From: Bacillota bacterium | GTDB lineage: Bacteria > Bacillota > Clostridia > Peptostreptococcales > Natronincolaceae | Assembly: GCA_023387935.1 (NCBI GenBank) | Contig: JAEWHG010000002.1 | Location: 1 to 36,622, forward strand | DNA: 36,622 bases | Direction of reading: 5' to 3' | Part shown: piece by piece, positions 13,836-21,578 of the stretch | Numbering within the stretch: position 1 is the first letter of the stretch | Layout: each line of letters opens with the position of its first letter | Translations under genes and position numbers: made by a program | Notes under the pieces: model-generated | What the model was told of the DNA's origin: nothing | Seen by the model: the letters and a program-made list of their open reading frames with translations, nothing else | The model's database searches: none

Positions 13836-15998
13836 ATGATAAAGAAAAACAAATCTTTTTTAATTATTGCTTTAAGCATAGTAGTTCTAGCTACCACAAT
13901 ATTTCAAAGAATGAATATAGAGGCTAATGATAAGGTTGTAGATGTGGTTTTAGACTATGTAGAAATGAATGATATGGCTATTCAGTCCGATAAGGAAGTA
14001 GGTTGGTGGTTTAGGAATTTTAAAGACTTCGGTATTAAATATGTAGGGCTACATGAAGAAACCCTGGAGACTATGATTCATGACAATAAAGAAGTAAATG
14101 TAATTATGGGTTGGGAAGTACTGCAAAATGATATATCGGTACAAAATCACTTGAAAGATTTAGAAAAAGATATTAAACAGCATGAAATTAGTAAATACGA
14201 TGTTTTAGTAACTACAGAATCTGAAGAGATTTTTAGCTTTATACAGGATGGTTTAACCAGTCGTTACGACGATAAAATGTTTGAAGTTATATCCAATAAA
14301 GACAAGTATACGATACTGCTTAGAGGTACTGTGAATGATATGGTGTATCAAAGTCGATCCTTTACAGATGTTCATGCTAAAGGAGTTCCTTTAAAGCAAA
14401 ATCCGTATACCTCAAAACTAATAAAAGTAGGATTGGGATTTGATTCTGATAAAATTACACTTATTAAGGAAAGTGGATTAGAAGTAATGCCAAGACCTTC
14501 GAATTACAGTCCCTGGACAACGGACAAATATATTGAGGCCTTATTCGAAGACTTTGAAAGCTTTGATATGATACCGCCTGTATTTATATTCACTGGAGAT
14601 GCAATTTTAGGGTATCCGGATTATAACTATATGGTAGCAGAATATATGGAAGACAATAACATCAAGGTTGGATTAGTAGAGTCATCAGTACAAAGAGGGC
14701 ATATGGAGCAGACCCATATTGATGAATTGACTAGAGGTCTTGAATATAATGCAGTAAGAATTTTTTCAATCCCTGAGTATATTCAAGAAAGATTTAAGTT
14801 CTACAATTATGAAGGAGCAGAGGAAATTGAAAATACTTTATATAGAGCCGTAACAGAGCGAAATATAAGACTCATATATTTTAAACCATTTAAGGAAAAT
14901 AAGGTGTCCTATGTAACTGATTTTGATGAATATGAAAAAATGTTTAATAGATTTGAAGAGAGAATATCTGAGCATGATATGGTAATTGGAAGAAGCAGTA
15001 CTCTAGGACCTAATCGTGTTCGCATCGCTAAACAGACTCTAATAGGCTGGGGAGTTATTGCTGCTGGAATTCTACTGATATCCTATTTATTTAGCATGTC
15101 TCAAAAACTAAAGGATATCCTATTAATATTAGGTATGGTAATGGTACCTGCGGCATACTTTGTAAAACCGCAACTGATGGAGAAAATGATGGCTCTTGCA
15201 GCTTCTATAGTTTTCCCTTCCTTGGCTATGGTTTGGTTATGTAAAGAGTGTAAGAAACACTTTGATAGCAAAGAGAAAGAATATTCATTATTCAATACGA
15301 TTGTAATTTCATCAAAGGATTTAATAATAGCTACAGCCATCTCACTTCTTGGAGGATTTTTTGTGGCTGGAATATTATCTAATACAGATTTTTTATTAGA
15401 GATAGACATATTTAGAGGTGTTAAGATTAGCCAGATGCTTCCTATAGCCATATATGGAATAATATATTTAGCCTATTTTGGATATAAAAGCAAAAACAAA
15501 AATAATGGTAAATCAGGATTAAAATTAGAAGATATAAAAACTCTTTTATTTGAAGATATAAAAATAATTTATGTGCTATTATCGGTAATACTATTAGTAG
15601 TAGGATATATATATATTGCTAGAACAGGACATGAAACTAATATTCAGCCATCTACCTTTGAGATGATAGCAAGAAATATGTTAGAGGAAAATTTGTTAGC
15701 AAGACCTAGAACAAAGGAATTCTTAATGGGATTTCCAGCTCTAATGGTAGCGATTTACTTTGCTAGAAAGAAATACAATCTACTTGCTTTTTCTGCAGGC
15801 TTAGTAGCTGTTATAGGACAAACCTCTATTGCCAATACTTTTAGTCATTTAAGAACACCTATATACTTATCAACTGTACGTACTCTTTATTCTTTAGGTA
15901 TTGGGATAGTTTTAGGAGCAGTATATATCATCATAATAGAAATAGGTCTGAAGGGACTTGATTTATTATGCAAGGGAGCCCAGAAAGGAAGAAATTAA
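13836..15998 (+). CDS. DUF5693 family membrane protein
   Basis: 720 aa. One N-terminal helix (about residues 7-24) precedes a long extracytoplasmic domain (about 30-390) with repeated Tyr/Phe-rich segments such as WWFRNFKDFGIKYVGLHEET. From about residue 390 the protein is a bundle of roughly ten membrane helices to the end. This layout, and the place directly before csaB, is that of DUF5693, a family without a proven activity. It probably helps assemble or export the cell-wall polymer handled by the next two genes (inference). The frame starts upstream at 13818, but GAAGGTG fits the ATG at 13836. Its stop overlaps the csaB start by one base (TAATG). Confidence 0.85.
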   Translation: MIKKNKSFLIIALSIVVLATTIFQRMNIEANDKVVDVVLDYVEMNDMAIQSDKEVGWWFRNFKDFGIKYVGLHEETLETMIHDNKEVNVIMGWEVLQNDISVQNHLKDLEKDIKQHEISKYDVLVTTESEEIFSFIQDGLTSRYDDKMFEVISNKDKYTILLRGTVNDMVYQSRSFTDVHAKGVPLKQNPYTSKLIKVGLGFDSDKITLIKESGLEVMPRPSNYSPWTTDKYIEALFEDFESFDMIPPVFIFTGDAILGYPDYNYMVAEYMEDNNIKVGLVESSVQRGHMEQTHIDELTRGLEYNAVRIFSIPEYIQERFKFYNYEGAEEIENTLYRAVTERNIRLIYFKPFKENKVSYVTDFDEYEKMFNRFEERISEHDMVIGRSSTLGPNRVRIAKQTLIGWGVIAAGILLISYLFSMSQKLKDILLILGMVMVPAAYFVKPQLMEKMMALAASIVFPSLAMVWLCKECKKHFDSKEKEYSLFNTIVISSKDLIIATAISLLGGFFVAGILSNTDFLLEIDIFRGVKISQMLPIAIYGIIYLAYFGYKSKNKNNGKSGLKLEDIKTLLFEDIKIIYVLLSVILLVVGYIYIARTGHETNIQPSTFEMIARNMLEENLLARPRTKEFLMGFPALMVAIYFARKKYNLLAFSAGLVAVIGQTSIANTFSHLRTPIYLSTVRTLYSLGIGIVLGAVYIIIIEIGLKGLDLLCKGAQKGRN

Positions 15999-17095
15999 TG
16001 AGAAACATATTCATATTTGGATATTATGGATTTCAAAATACAGGGGATGAAGCAATATTACAGGTAATGATTGATCAAATAAAAGAAAATATTCCCGAGG
16101 CAAATATAACTGTTTTAAGCTATAAAGCTAGAGAGACAATGGAGAAATATAACATAAAAGCTATAAGTAGAAATAAATATGTTGAGCTGATAAAGGCTAT
16201 TAAAGAATCTGATATCGTAGTTAGTGGTGGCGGATCAATTCTTCAGGATGCTACTAGTGCAAGGTCTTTAATTTATTATTTAAGCATTATATATATTGCT
16301 AAAAAAATGGGTAAAAAAGTAATGTTCTATGGTAATGGATTTGGTCCAATAACGAAGCCTTTGAATAAGAAATTAGCTCAGCATATTATAAATACAGTGG
16401 ATATTATTACAGTAAGAGATCAGCAGTCTAAGGATGAGATGATATCTCTTGGAATAAAAGCGGATATTCTTGTAACCGCTGATGTAACCTTTGCTTATGG
16501 AAAACTTCCAGAAAAACAAATAGAAGATATATTAATCCAAGAAGAAATAGATATAGATAAAAAGAAGGTTGGTATATCTGTTAGAGATTGGAAGGATGAA
16601 GAAAAATATAAGAGTATAATTGCAGAGGGTGGAGATTATTTAATAAACAAAGGATATGAAGTTGTTTTTATACCTATGCAGCATCCAAGAGATTATATAG
16701 TTTCGGAGGAAATCGCCGCTATTATGGAGGGAACACCTAAAATACTAGAAAAGATTTATTGCCCAAAGGAACTAGTAGGCTTAATGGAAAAATTAGATAT
16801 CATGATAGGTATGAGACTACATTCTTTAATATTTTCAGCCATAGCAGGAACGCCAATTGTAGGAATAGAATACGATTCTAAAATATATAACTTTCTTCAA
16901 CTAGTTCATCAAGAAAGTGCAGGTAGGGTTGAGGATTTAGATAAGGAGACTTTTATTAAAACTATCGATAAAGTTTTATATAATCGTTCAAAATATAAGG
17001 AAAGAATAGATTATGGACGAGAGATTCTTCATAAAAAATCAGAAAAAAACATAGTACTTCTGAAAAGCTTTATGGAAAAGGGTGGAATAAAATGA
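15998..17095 (+). CDS. csaB: Polysaccharide pyruvyl transferase CsaB
   Basis: 365-aa enzyme that adds pyruvate ketals from phosphoenolpyruvate to a secondary cell-wall polymer; S-layer-homology domains bind that modified sugar. The opening IFIFGYYGFQNTGDEAIL, the VSGGGSILQDATS turn, and the late MRLHSLIFSAIAGTPIVGIE with its conserved Arg-x-His are characteristic. The frame could begin at 15968, but AAAGGAAG and the family N-terminus place the start at 15998, overlapping the previous stop by one base. The 3' end overlaps the next gene by four bases, so the three genes are coupled. Confidence 0.93.
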   Translation: MRNIFIFGYYGFQNTGDEAILQVMIDQIKENIPEANITVLSYKARETMEKYNIKAISRNKYVELIKAIKESDIVVSGGGSILQDATSARSLIYYLSIIYIAKKMGKKVMFYGNGFGPITKPLNKKLAQHIINTVDIITVRDQQSKDEMISLGIKADILVTADVTFAYGKLPEKQIEDILIQEEIDIDKKKVGISVRDWKDEEKYKSIIAEGGDYLINKGYEVVFIPMQHPRDYIVSEEIAAIMEGTPKILEKIYCPKELVGLMEKLDIMIGMRLHSLIFSAIAGTPIVGIEYDSKIYNFLQLVHQESAGRVEDLDKETFIKTIDKVLYNRSKYKERIDYGREILHKKSEKNIVLLKSFMEKGGIK

Positions 17096-17817
17096 GAAAG
17101 CAAGAAAGCATACTAGGCGTAAAATTTGATGTAGTAAAAGAGGATGAAGCACTTAAAAAGTTAATTGATTTTTTGGAAGAAAGTTCATCTTTAAAAAAGG
17201 TTTATACACCTAATCCTGAAATTGTAATGGTAGCTCAAGATGATAAAGACTTATTTAGAATATTAAGTGAGGCTGATTTAGTTTTAGCAGATGGCATTGG
17301 AGTAATTATAGCTTCAAAAATAAAAGGGTTACAGCTTAAAGATAGAGTAACTGGTGTGGACACTATGGACAAACTATTAAGATATTGTGGACAAAATCAA
17401 AAATCCATCTTTATTTTTGGGGGTAAACCTGGTGTAGCTGAAATGGCTTGCAAAAACATAGAGAAGAAATATGAAGGAATAAAAATTGCAGGATATCATC
17501 ATGGTTATGTTAAAGACAATGAGGAAGATGAAATAATAAATAAAATTAATGAAGCGAAAGCTGACGTTTTGTTTGTTTGTCTAGGTGCTCCTAAACAGGA
17601 AAAGTGGATAGATAGAAATAAAGATAAATTAAGCTGCAAATTGGCTATGGGTGTTGGTGGAAGTGTGGATGTATATGCAGGTGTTGTTAAACGAGCACCT
17701 ATAGCATTTCAAAAACTTGGATTAGAATGGTTTTATAGACTATTAAAAGAACCTTGGAGATTCAAAAGAATGATAGTATTACCTAGATTTTTACTTAAGG
17801 TTATTATTAGTAAATAA
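17092..17817 (+). CDS. tagA: WecG/TagA/CpsF family glycosyltransferase
   Basis: 241-aa membrane-associated glycosyltransferase. In the family TagA adds N-acetylmannosamine to undecaprenyl-diphospho-GlcNAc, the first committed step of wall teichoic acid or related polymer linkage. The TPNPEIVMVA motif (39-48), ADLVLADGIGV with the likely catalytic Asp67, DRVTGVD, and FVCLGAPKQEKWI are all present. The C-terminus (GLEWFYRLLKEPWRFKRM) is the membrane-binding appendage. It overlaps csaB by four bases. Together with csaB and the DUF5693 protein it points to a pyruvylated ManNAc/GlcNAc polymer. Confidence 0.92.
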   Translation: MRKQESILGVKFDVVKEDEALKKLIDFLEESSSLKKVYTPNPEIVMVAQDDKDLFRILSEADLVLADGIGVIIASKIKGLQLKDRVTGVDTMDKLLRYCGQNQKSIFIFGGKPGVAEMACKNIEKKYEGIKIAGYHHGYVKDNEEDEIINKINEAKADVLFVCLGAPKQEKWIDRNKDKLSCKLAMGVGGSVDVYAGVVKRAPIAFQKLGLEWFYRLLKEPWRFKRMIVLPRFLLKVIISK

Positions 17818-17860
17818 ATGAATATTAAAGTTGGAGTGAAGTTTAAAGGAGGTGTTGTTT

Positions 17861-18724
17861 CTGAAAAATAGTAAATATAATATTTTTGTGGAATATATTG
17901 GGATAGCAGTAGGGTGCTTTTTAATGGCATTAGGATTGGTTTTCTTTTTAGAGCCTAATACAATAGCACCAGGAGGAGTAACAGGACTTGCTATTGTTGT
18001 ACAAAAAGTAATAGGAGTACCAATCGATATAACTAACTTAGTCATTAATATACCTTTATTCATTGCAGGAATATTTATCCTTGGAGGTGGTTTTGGAGCA
18101 AAGACAGGATATGCTACAGTTCTTCTTTCTGCTTTCATAAGAATCCTTAATACCTTTGGGCAAGGATTTGTATTAACTGATGATTTATTATTGTCTGCTA
18201 TATATGGTGGTGTAGCTATGGGAATTGGTATTGGAATCGTTTTTAGATGCGGTGGAACTACAGGAGGAACAGATTTAGCGGGAGCGATTATAAATAAATA
18301 CTTACCTAATCTTAGTATAGCTAAGTTAATGAGTATTTTAGACTTTATGGTTGTTGTGACGGCGGGAGTTGTTATGAAAAATGTAGAGACATCTTTATAT
18401 TCTATTATAGCTTTATATATAGTTTCTCAAATGGCGGATTTTATTGTAGACGATTTAAGTCATTCAAAGGCGTTTTACATTATTTCTAATCACTCAGATG
18501 ATATTTGTAAGAAGATCATATCTGAATTAGATAGAGGTATTACGATATTAGAGGGAAGAGGTTTCTACACAGGAGACAATAAAGATGTAATTCTATGTGC
18601 GGTAGATCGTGCTCAGGTAGCAAGATTAAAAAAACTTGTTTATGAAATAGATGAGAGAGCCTTTATAATGGTTACAACAGTTCATGAGATTTTAGGAGAA
18701 GGATTTAAAGATGTAAAAAAATAA
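17861..18724 (+). CDS. YitT family membrane protein
   Basis: About 287 aa. Five or six helices (residues 10-170) carry the duplicated YitT membrane domain, with GLVFFLEPNTIAPGGVTGLA and GTTGGTDLAGAIIN. The C-terminal 80 residues (FIVDDLSHSKAFYIIS onward, GRGFYTGDNKDVILCAVDR) are the cytoplasmic DUF2179 domain. Transport function is suspected but not established for the family. The start is uncertain: the perfect AAGGAGG (17846-17852) overlaps a GTG at 17852 and is only two bases from a TTG at 17855, whereas CTG at 17861 has ideal eight-base spacing. I list CTG; 17852 and 17855 are alternatives. The stop codon lies inside the repeat at 18721. Confidence 0.85.
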   Translation: MKNSKYNIFVEYIGIAVGCFLMALGLVFFLEPNTIAPGGVTGLAIVVQKVIGVPIDITNLVINIPLFIAGIFILGGGFGAKTGYATVLLSAFIRILNTFGQGFVLTDDLLLSAIYGGVAMGIGIGIVFRCGGTTGGTDLAGAIINKYLPNLSIAKLMSILDFMVVVTAGVVMKNVETSLYSIIALYIVSQMADFIVDDLSHSKAFYIISNHSDDICKKIISELDRGITILEGRGFYTGDNKDVILCAVDRAQVARLKKLVYEIDERAFIMVTTVHEILGEGFKDVKK

Positions 18725-18799
18725 AATTTGTTCGTTACCACTTCACAAATTTTATGTCGCACTCAATTCTAAGTTTACTTAGAATTTCAAGTGCTCAAA
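18721..18799 (-). repeat. Interspersed structured repeat, inverted copy A (79 bp)
   Basis: Read on the minus strand, the unit is the GCACTTGAAATTCTAAGT palindrome followed by a second hairpin. Arms on the plus strand are 18759-18774 with 18777-18794 and 18721-18731 with 18745-18755. It is the same element class as 10476 and 12942, in the opposite orientation. It contains the YitT stop codon. Confidence 0.8.
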
Positions 18800-18879
18800 A
18801 TAAAATTTGTTCGTTAGCACTTCACAAACTTTATATCGCACTCAATTCTAAGTTTTACTTAGAATTTCAAGTGTTTAAA
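18800..18879 (-). repeat. Interspersed structured repeat, inverted copy B (80 bp)
   Basis: Near-identical tandem copy of unit A. It differs at a handful of positions (for example CACAAACTTTATA for CACAAATTTTATG, one extra T in the palindrome loop, and GTGTTT for GTGCTC). It ends just before the ribosome site of the transketolase gene. Confidence 0.8.
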
Positions 18880-18902
18880 ATAAGAAGTAGGAGGAGAGAA
18901 GT

Positions 18903-19727
18903 TTGGATAAAAATATTCAAGAATTAAAGGAAATAGCTACTGATATTAGAAAAGATATTATCACAATGCTTGCAGAATCAGGTTCTGGACACCCAGGAGG
19001 ATCTCTTTCAGCGGCTGATATTCTAACTGTCCTATATTTTAAAGAGATGAAAGTTGATCCTAGCAATGTAAAATGGGAAGATAGGGATAGATTTGTATTG
19101 TCAAAAGGTCATGCTGCACCAGTACTTTATGCTACTTTAGCTAAAAAGGGATTTTTCCCTAAGGAAGAACTTATGAAACTTAGAAAAATAGATTCTATGC
19201 TTCAAGGACATCCTGATATGAAGGGAACTCCAGGAGTAGATATGTCAACGGGCTCATTAGGTCAAGGTTTTTCAGCATCATGTGGTATGGCAATGGCAGC
19301 AAAAATAGATAAAAAAGATTATAGGGTGTATACACTTTTAGGTGATGGTGAATTGCAGGAAGGGTTGGTTTGGGAAGCTGCTATGTTAGCTGCCCACTAT
19401 AAGCTAGATAACTTAACTGCTATTATTGACTATAATGGTCTACAAATAGATGGAAGAAATGAAGATGTTCTTTCTGTTAATCCTGTTACAGATAAATTTA
19501 AGGCCTTTGGTTGGAACGTTATGGATATGGATGGTCATTCTATTGAAGATATTATAGCATCAATTGAAAAAGCTAAGGAAACAAAGGGGATGCCAACGGT
19601 TATTGTTGCTAAAACTGTGAAGGGTAAAGGTGTTTCCTTTATGGAAGATAAGGTAGAATGGCATGGAAATGCTCCTAAAGAGGATCAGAAGATACAGGCA
19701 TTAGAGGAACTTGGAGGTGAAATGTAA
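18903..19727 (+). CDS. Transketolase, N-terminal subunit
   Basis: 274 aa, the thiamine-diphosphate pyrophosphate-binding half of a split transketolase, moving two-carbon units in the non-oxidative pentose phosphate pathway. SGSGHPGGSLSAADIL, DRFVLSKGHAAPVLYA and the TPP/magnesium motif GDGELQEG...WEAA are present. The start is TTG at 18903 with AGGAGG eight bases upstream. The stop overlaps the C-terminal-subunit start by one base (TAATG), so both halves are made together in equal amounts, as usual for the split enzyme of Clostridia. Confidence 0.94.
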   Translation: MDKNIQELKEIATDIRKDIITMLAESGSGHPGGSLSAADILTVLYFKEMKVDPSNVKWEDRDRFVLSKGHAAPVLYATLAKKGFFPKEELMKLRKIDSMLQGHPDMKGTPGVDMSTGSLGQGFSASCGMAMAAKIDKKDYRVYTLLGDGELQEGLVWEAAMLAAHYKLDNLTAIIDYNGLQIDGRNEDVLSVNPVTDKFKAFGWNVMDMDGHSIEDIIASIEKAKETKGMPTVIVAKTVKGKGVSFMEDKVEWHGNAPKEDQKIQALEELGGEM

Positions 19728-20668
19728 TGAGTAAAATGATAGCAACTCGTGATGCATACGGTGAAGCTTTAGTGGAACTTGGATTAGAGAATGACAATAT
19801 TGTTGTTTTAGATGCTGACCTTTCTAAATCTACTAAAACTTACGATTTCGGGAAAAAATATCCTGATAGGTTTATAAATGTTGGAATAGCTGAGCAAAAT
19901 CTTATGGGAATGGCTGCAGGACTATCTACTGCAGGTAAAATTCCTTTCGCTAGTACATTTGCCATGTTTGCTACTGGCCGTGCCTTTGAAGTTATTAGAA
20001 ACTCTATAGGATATCCAAAGCTAAATGTAAAAATCTGTGCAACTCATTCAGGTATTACAGTAGGAGAGGATGGAGCTTCTCATCAAGCACTGGAGGATAT
20101 TTCATGCATGAGAACAATTCCAAATATGACTGTAATAGTGCCAGCGGACGGGGTAGAAACAAAGGCCGCTATTCATGCAATAGCCAATATGAAAGGTCCA
20201 GTATACGTTAGGCTGGGAAGACTTGCAGTGCCTACTGTTAATGATGAAACATCCTATCAATTTGAAATAGGAAAAGGTGTAACATTAAAGGAAGGTAGAG
20301 ACGTAACCATAATAGCTACAGGATTAATGGTAAGCGAGGCTTTAGAAGCAGCTAAGGAATTAGATGCTAATGGAATTAGCGCAAGAGTAATTAATATTCA
20401 TACGATTAAGCCAATAGATAAAGATATTATTATTAAAGCGGCTAAGGAAACTGGAGCAATAGTAACAGCAGAAGAACACAATATTATAGGTGGACTTGGA
20501 TCTGCAGTTGCAGAAGTAATTAGTGAAAATTGTCCAGTGCTACTAAAACGTGTAGGTACAATGGATACATTTGGTGAATCAGGAAAACCAGCTGATCTTA
20601 TGAAGAAGTATGGATTAACAAAGGATAATATAGTTGAGGCTGTAACTGATATCATTAAGAAAAAATAG
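19727..20668 (+). CDS. Transketolase, C-terminal subunit
   Basis: 313 aa, the pyrimidine-binding and C-terminal halves of the split transketolase. The pyrimidine-domain glutamate sits in FINVGIAEQNLMGMAAGLS. HSGITVGEDGASHQALEDIS, the VPADGVETKAAI segment and the C-terminal AEEHNIIGGLGSAVAEV are typical. It forms a heterotetramer with the preceding product in known systems. A hairpin with a T tract follows at 20686. Confidence 0.94.
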   Translation: MSKMIATRDAYGEALVELGLENDNIVVLDADLSKSTKTYDFGKKYPDRFINVGIAEQNLMGMAAGLSTAGKIPFASTFAMFATGRAFEVIRNSIGYPKLNVKICATHSGITVGEDGASHQALEDISCMRTIPNMTVIVPADGVETKAAIHAIANMKGPVYVRLGRLAVPTVNDETSYQFEIGKGVTLKEGRDVTIIATGLMVSEALEAAKELDANGISARVINIHTIKPIDKDIIIKAAKETGAIVTAEEHNIIGGLGSAVAEVISENCPVLLKRVGTMDTFGESGKPADLMKKYGLTKDNIVEAVTDIIKKK

Positions 20669-20685
20669 TTTGTTTTTAATGTTTA

Positions 20686-20716
20686 GGGAGACTAGATGTA
20701 TTTAGTCTCTCTTTTT
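20686..20716 (+). terminator. Terminator after the transketolase genes
   Basis: GGGAGACTA (20686-20694) pairs with TAGTCTCTC (20703-20711), one G-T wobble, followed by TTTTT. Confidence 0.85.
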
Positions 20717-20867
20717 AATATAATAAGTAAATTAATTAAAATTATAAACTTGTACAATTGAATATTTCCACCACCTTCTGAATACAAATAACTATAAAGC
20801 ACACATAATTAAATGAAATACTATAATATGTAATTATGTACTAGTTTAAAAAAGGAGGGGGATAAGT

Positions 20868-21347
20868 TTGGGATTAAAGAGAAAAATGCCAAAACTGCCA
20901 AAGATAAACTGGAAATTATTTATTACAATGATTTTAATAATTGTAATAGCTACTGGTCTTGTAAAGTTTGTTCCTAAATTATTATTCAAAGGAGATAATG
21001 GGGTGGGTTATATGGTATTGGATCATGAGCAAATTCCAGAGCAGATTACGGAAATACTACCTAGGTATAAAATGTTAGAAAGAGCCTTGGCGGCTAAGGT
21101 AGATGATCAAATCTATGTGATAGTCACAAGAGGAGAAAAACTAACTGCAGGGTATAATGTAGATATTGAGAAAATAGAATTAGTAAAAGATGATGATGAA
21201 ACAAGATTAGTCGTTCATGCAATATTTAAAGATCCTAATCCAGATGATTTAGTCACTCAATCTATGACACATCCGTATGTAGTGGCTAAGACAGAGTTAG
21301 ATGAACTTCCAACAAAAATAGATTTACAAATAATCCAACAAGAGTAG
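20868..21347 (+). CDS. Membrane-anchored PrcB_C-like protein
   Basis: 159 aa with a positively charged N-terminus and one helix (about residues 16-35), the remainder facing outside. The outer part matches the PrcB_C pattern: QIYVIVTRGEKLTAGYNVDI, then LVVHAIFKDPNPDDLVTQSM and THPYVVAKTEL, with the Gly-Tyr and Pro-Tyr landmarks. PrcB is a partner of a protease complex in Treponema; in Firmicutes its role is unknown. The start is TTG at 20868 behind AAGGAGGGG. It is a single-gene unit with its own terminator. The family assignment is from memory of the motif, not a search. Confidence 0.7.
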   Translation: MGLKRKMPKLPKINWKLFITMILIIVIATGLVKFVPKLLFKGDNGVGYMVLDHEQIPEQITEILPRYKMLERALAAKVDDQIYVIVTRGEKLTAGYNVDIEKIELVKDDDETRLVVHAIFKDPNPDDLVTQSMTHPYVVAKTELDELPTKIDLQIIQQE

Positions 21348-21371
21348 AGGAATTTTCCTCTACTTTTTTTA
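21344..21371 (+). terminator. Terminator after the PrcB_C-like gene
   Basis: GTAGAGGA and TCCTCTAC pair around ATTT and run into seven T's. It overlaps the stop codon at 21345-21347. Confidence 0.88.
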
Positions 21372-21432
21372 TAATTTATAGGGAAGTTCTATTATAATAA
21401 ATTTTTCAAATAAGAACTTGACCTACATAGAT

Positions 21433-21439
21433 TTCGACA
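21433..21439 (-). promoter_or_regulatory. Possible Spo0A box upstream of the glycosidase-family gene
   Basis: The minus strand reads CTTTGTCGAAA, containing the Spo0A-box core TGTCGAA. It lies 140 bases upstream of the exported-protein gene. A seven-base core is expected by chance a few times in this window. Confidence 0.25.
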
Positions 21440-21578
21440 AAGTCATCCGATAGAGATTCTAAAGGAAGATTTTGTTATATTTTTCAAATGTAATGCAACT
21501 GTAATCTATTTGTCTGGAAGTTATTATATAATAGATTTTAAGAAATAACATTAAATATATGCAACCGGGAGGAAAAAA

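Noticed and set aside
13727..13927. 66-aa open frame between the secreted protein and DUF5693 gene
   Set aside because: It overlaps both genes in another frame, crosses the terminator hairpin and has no ribosome site.
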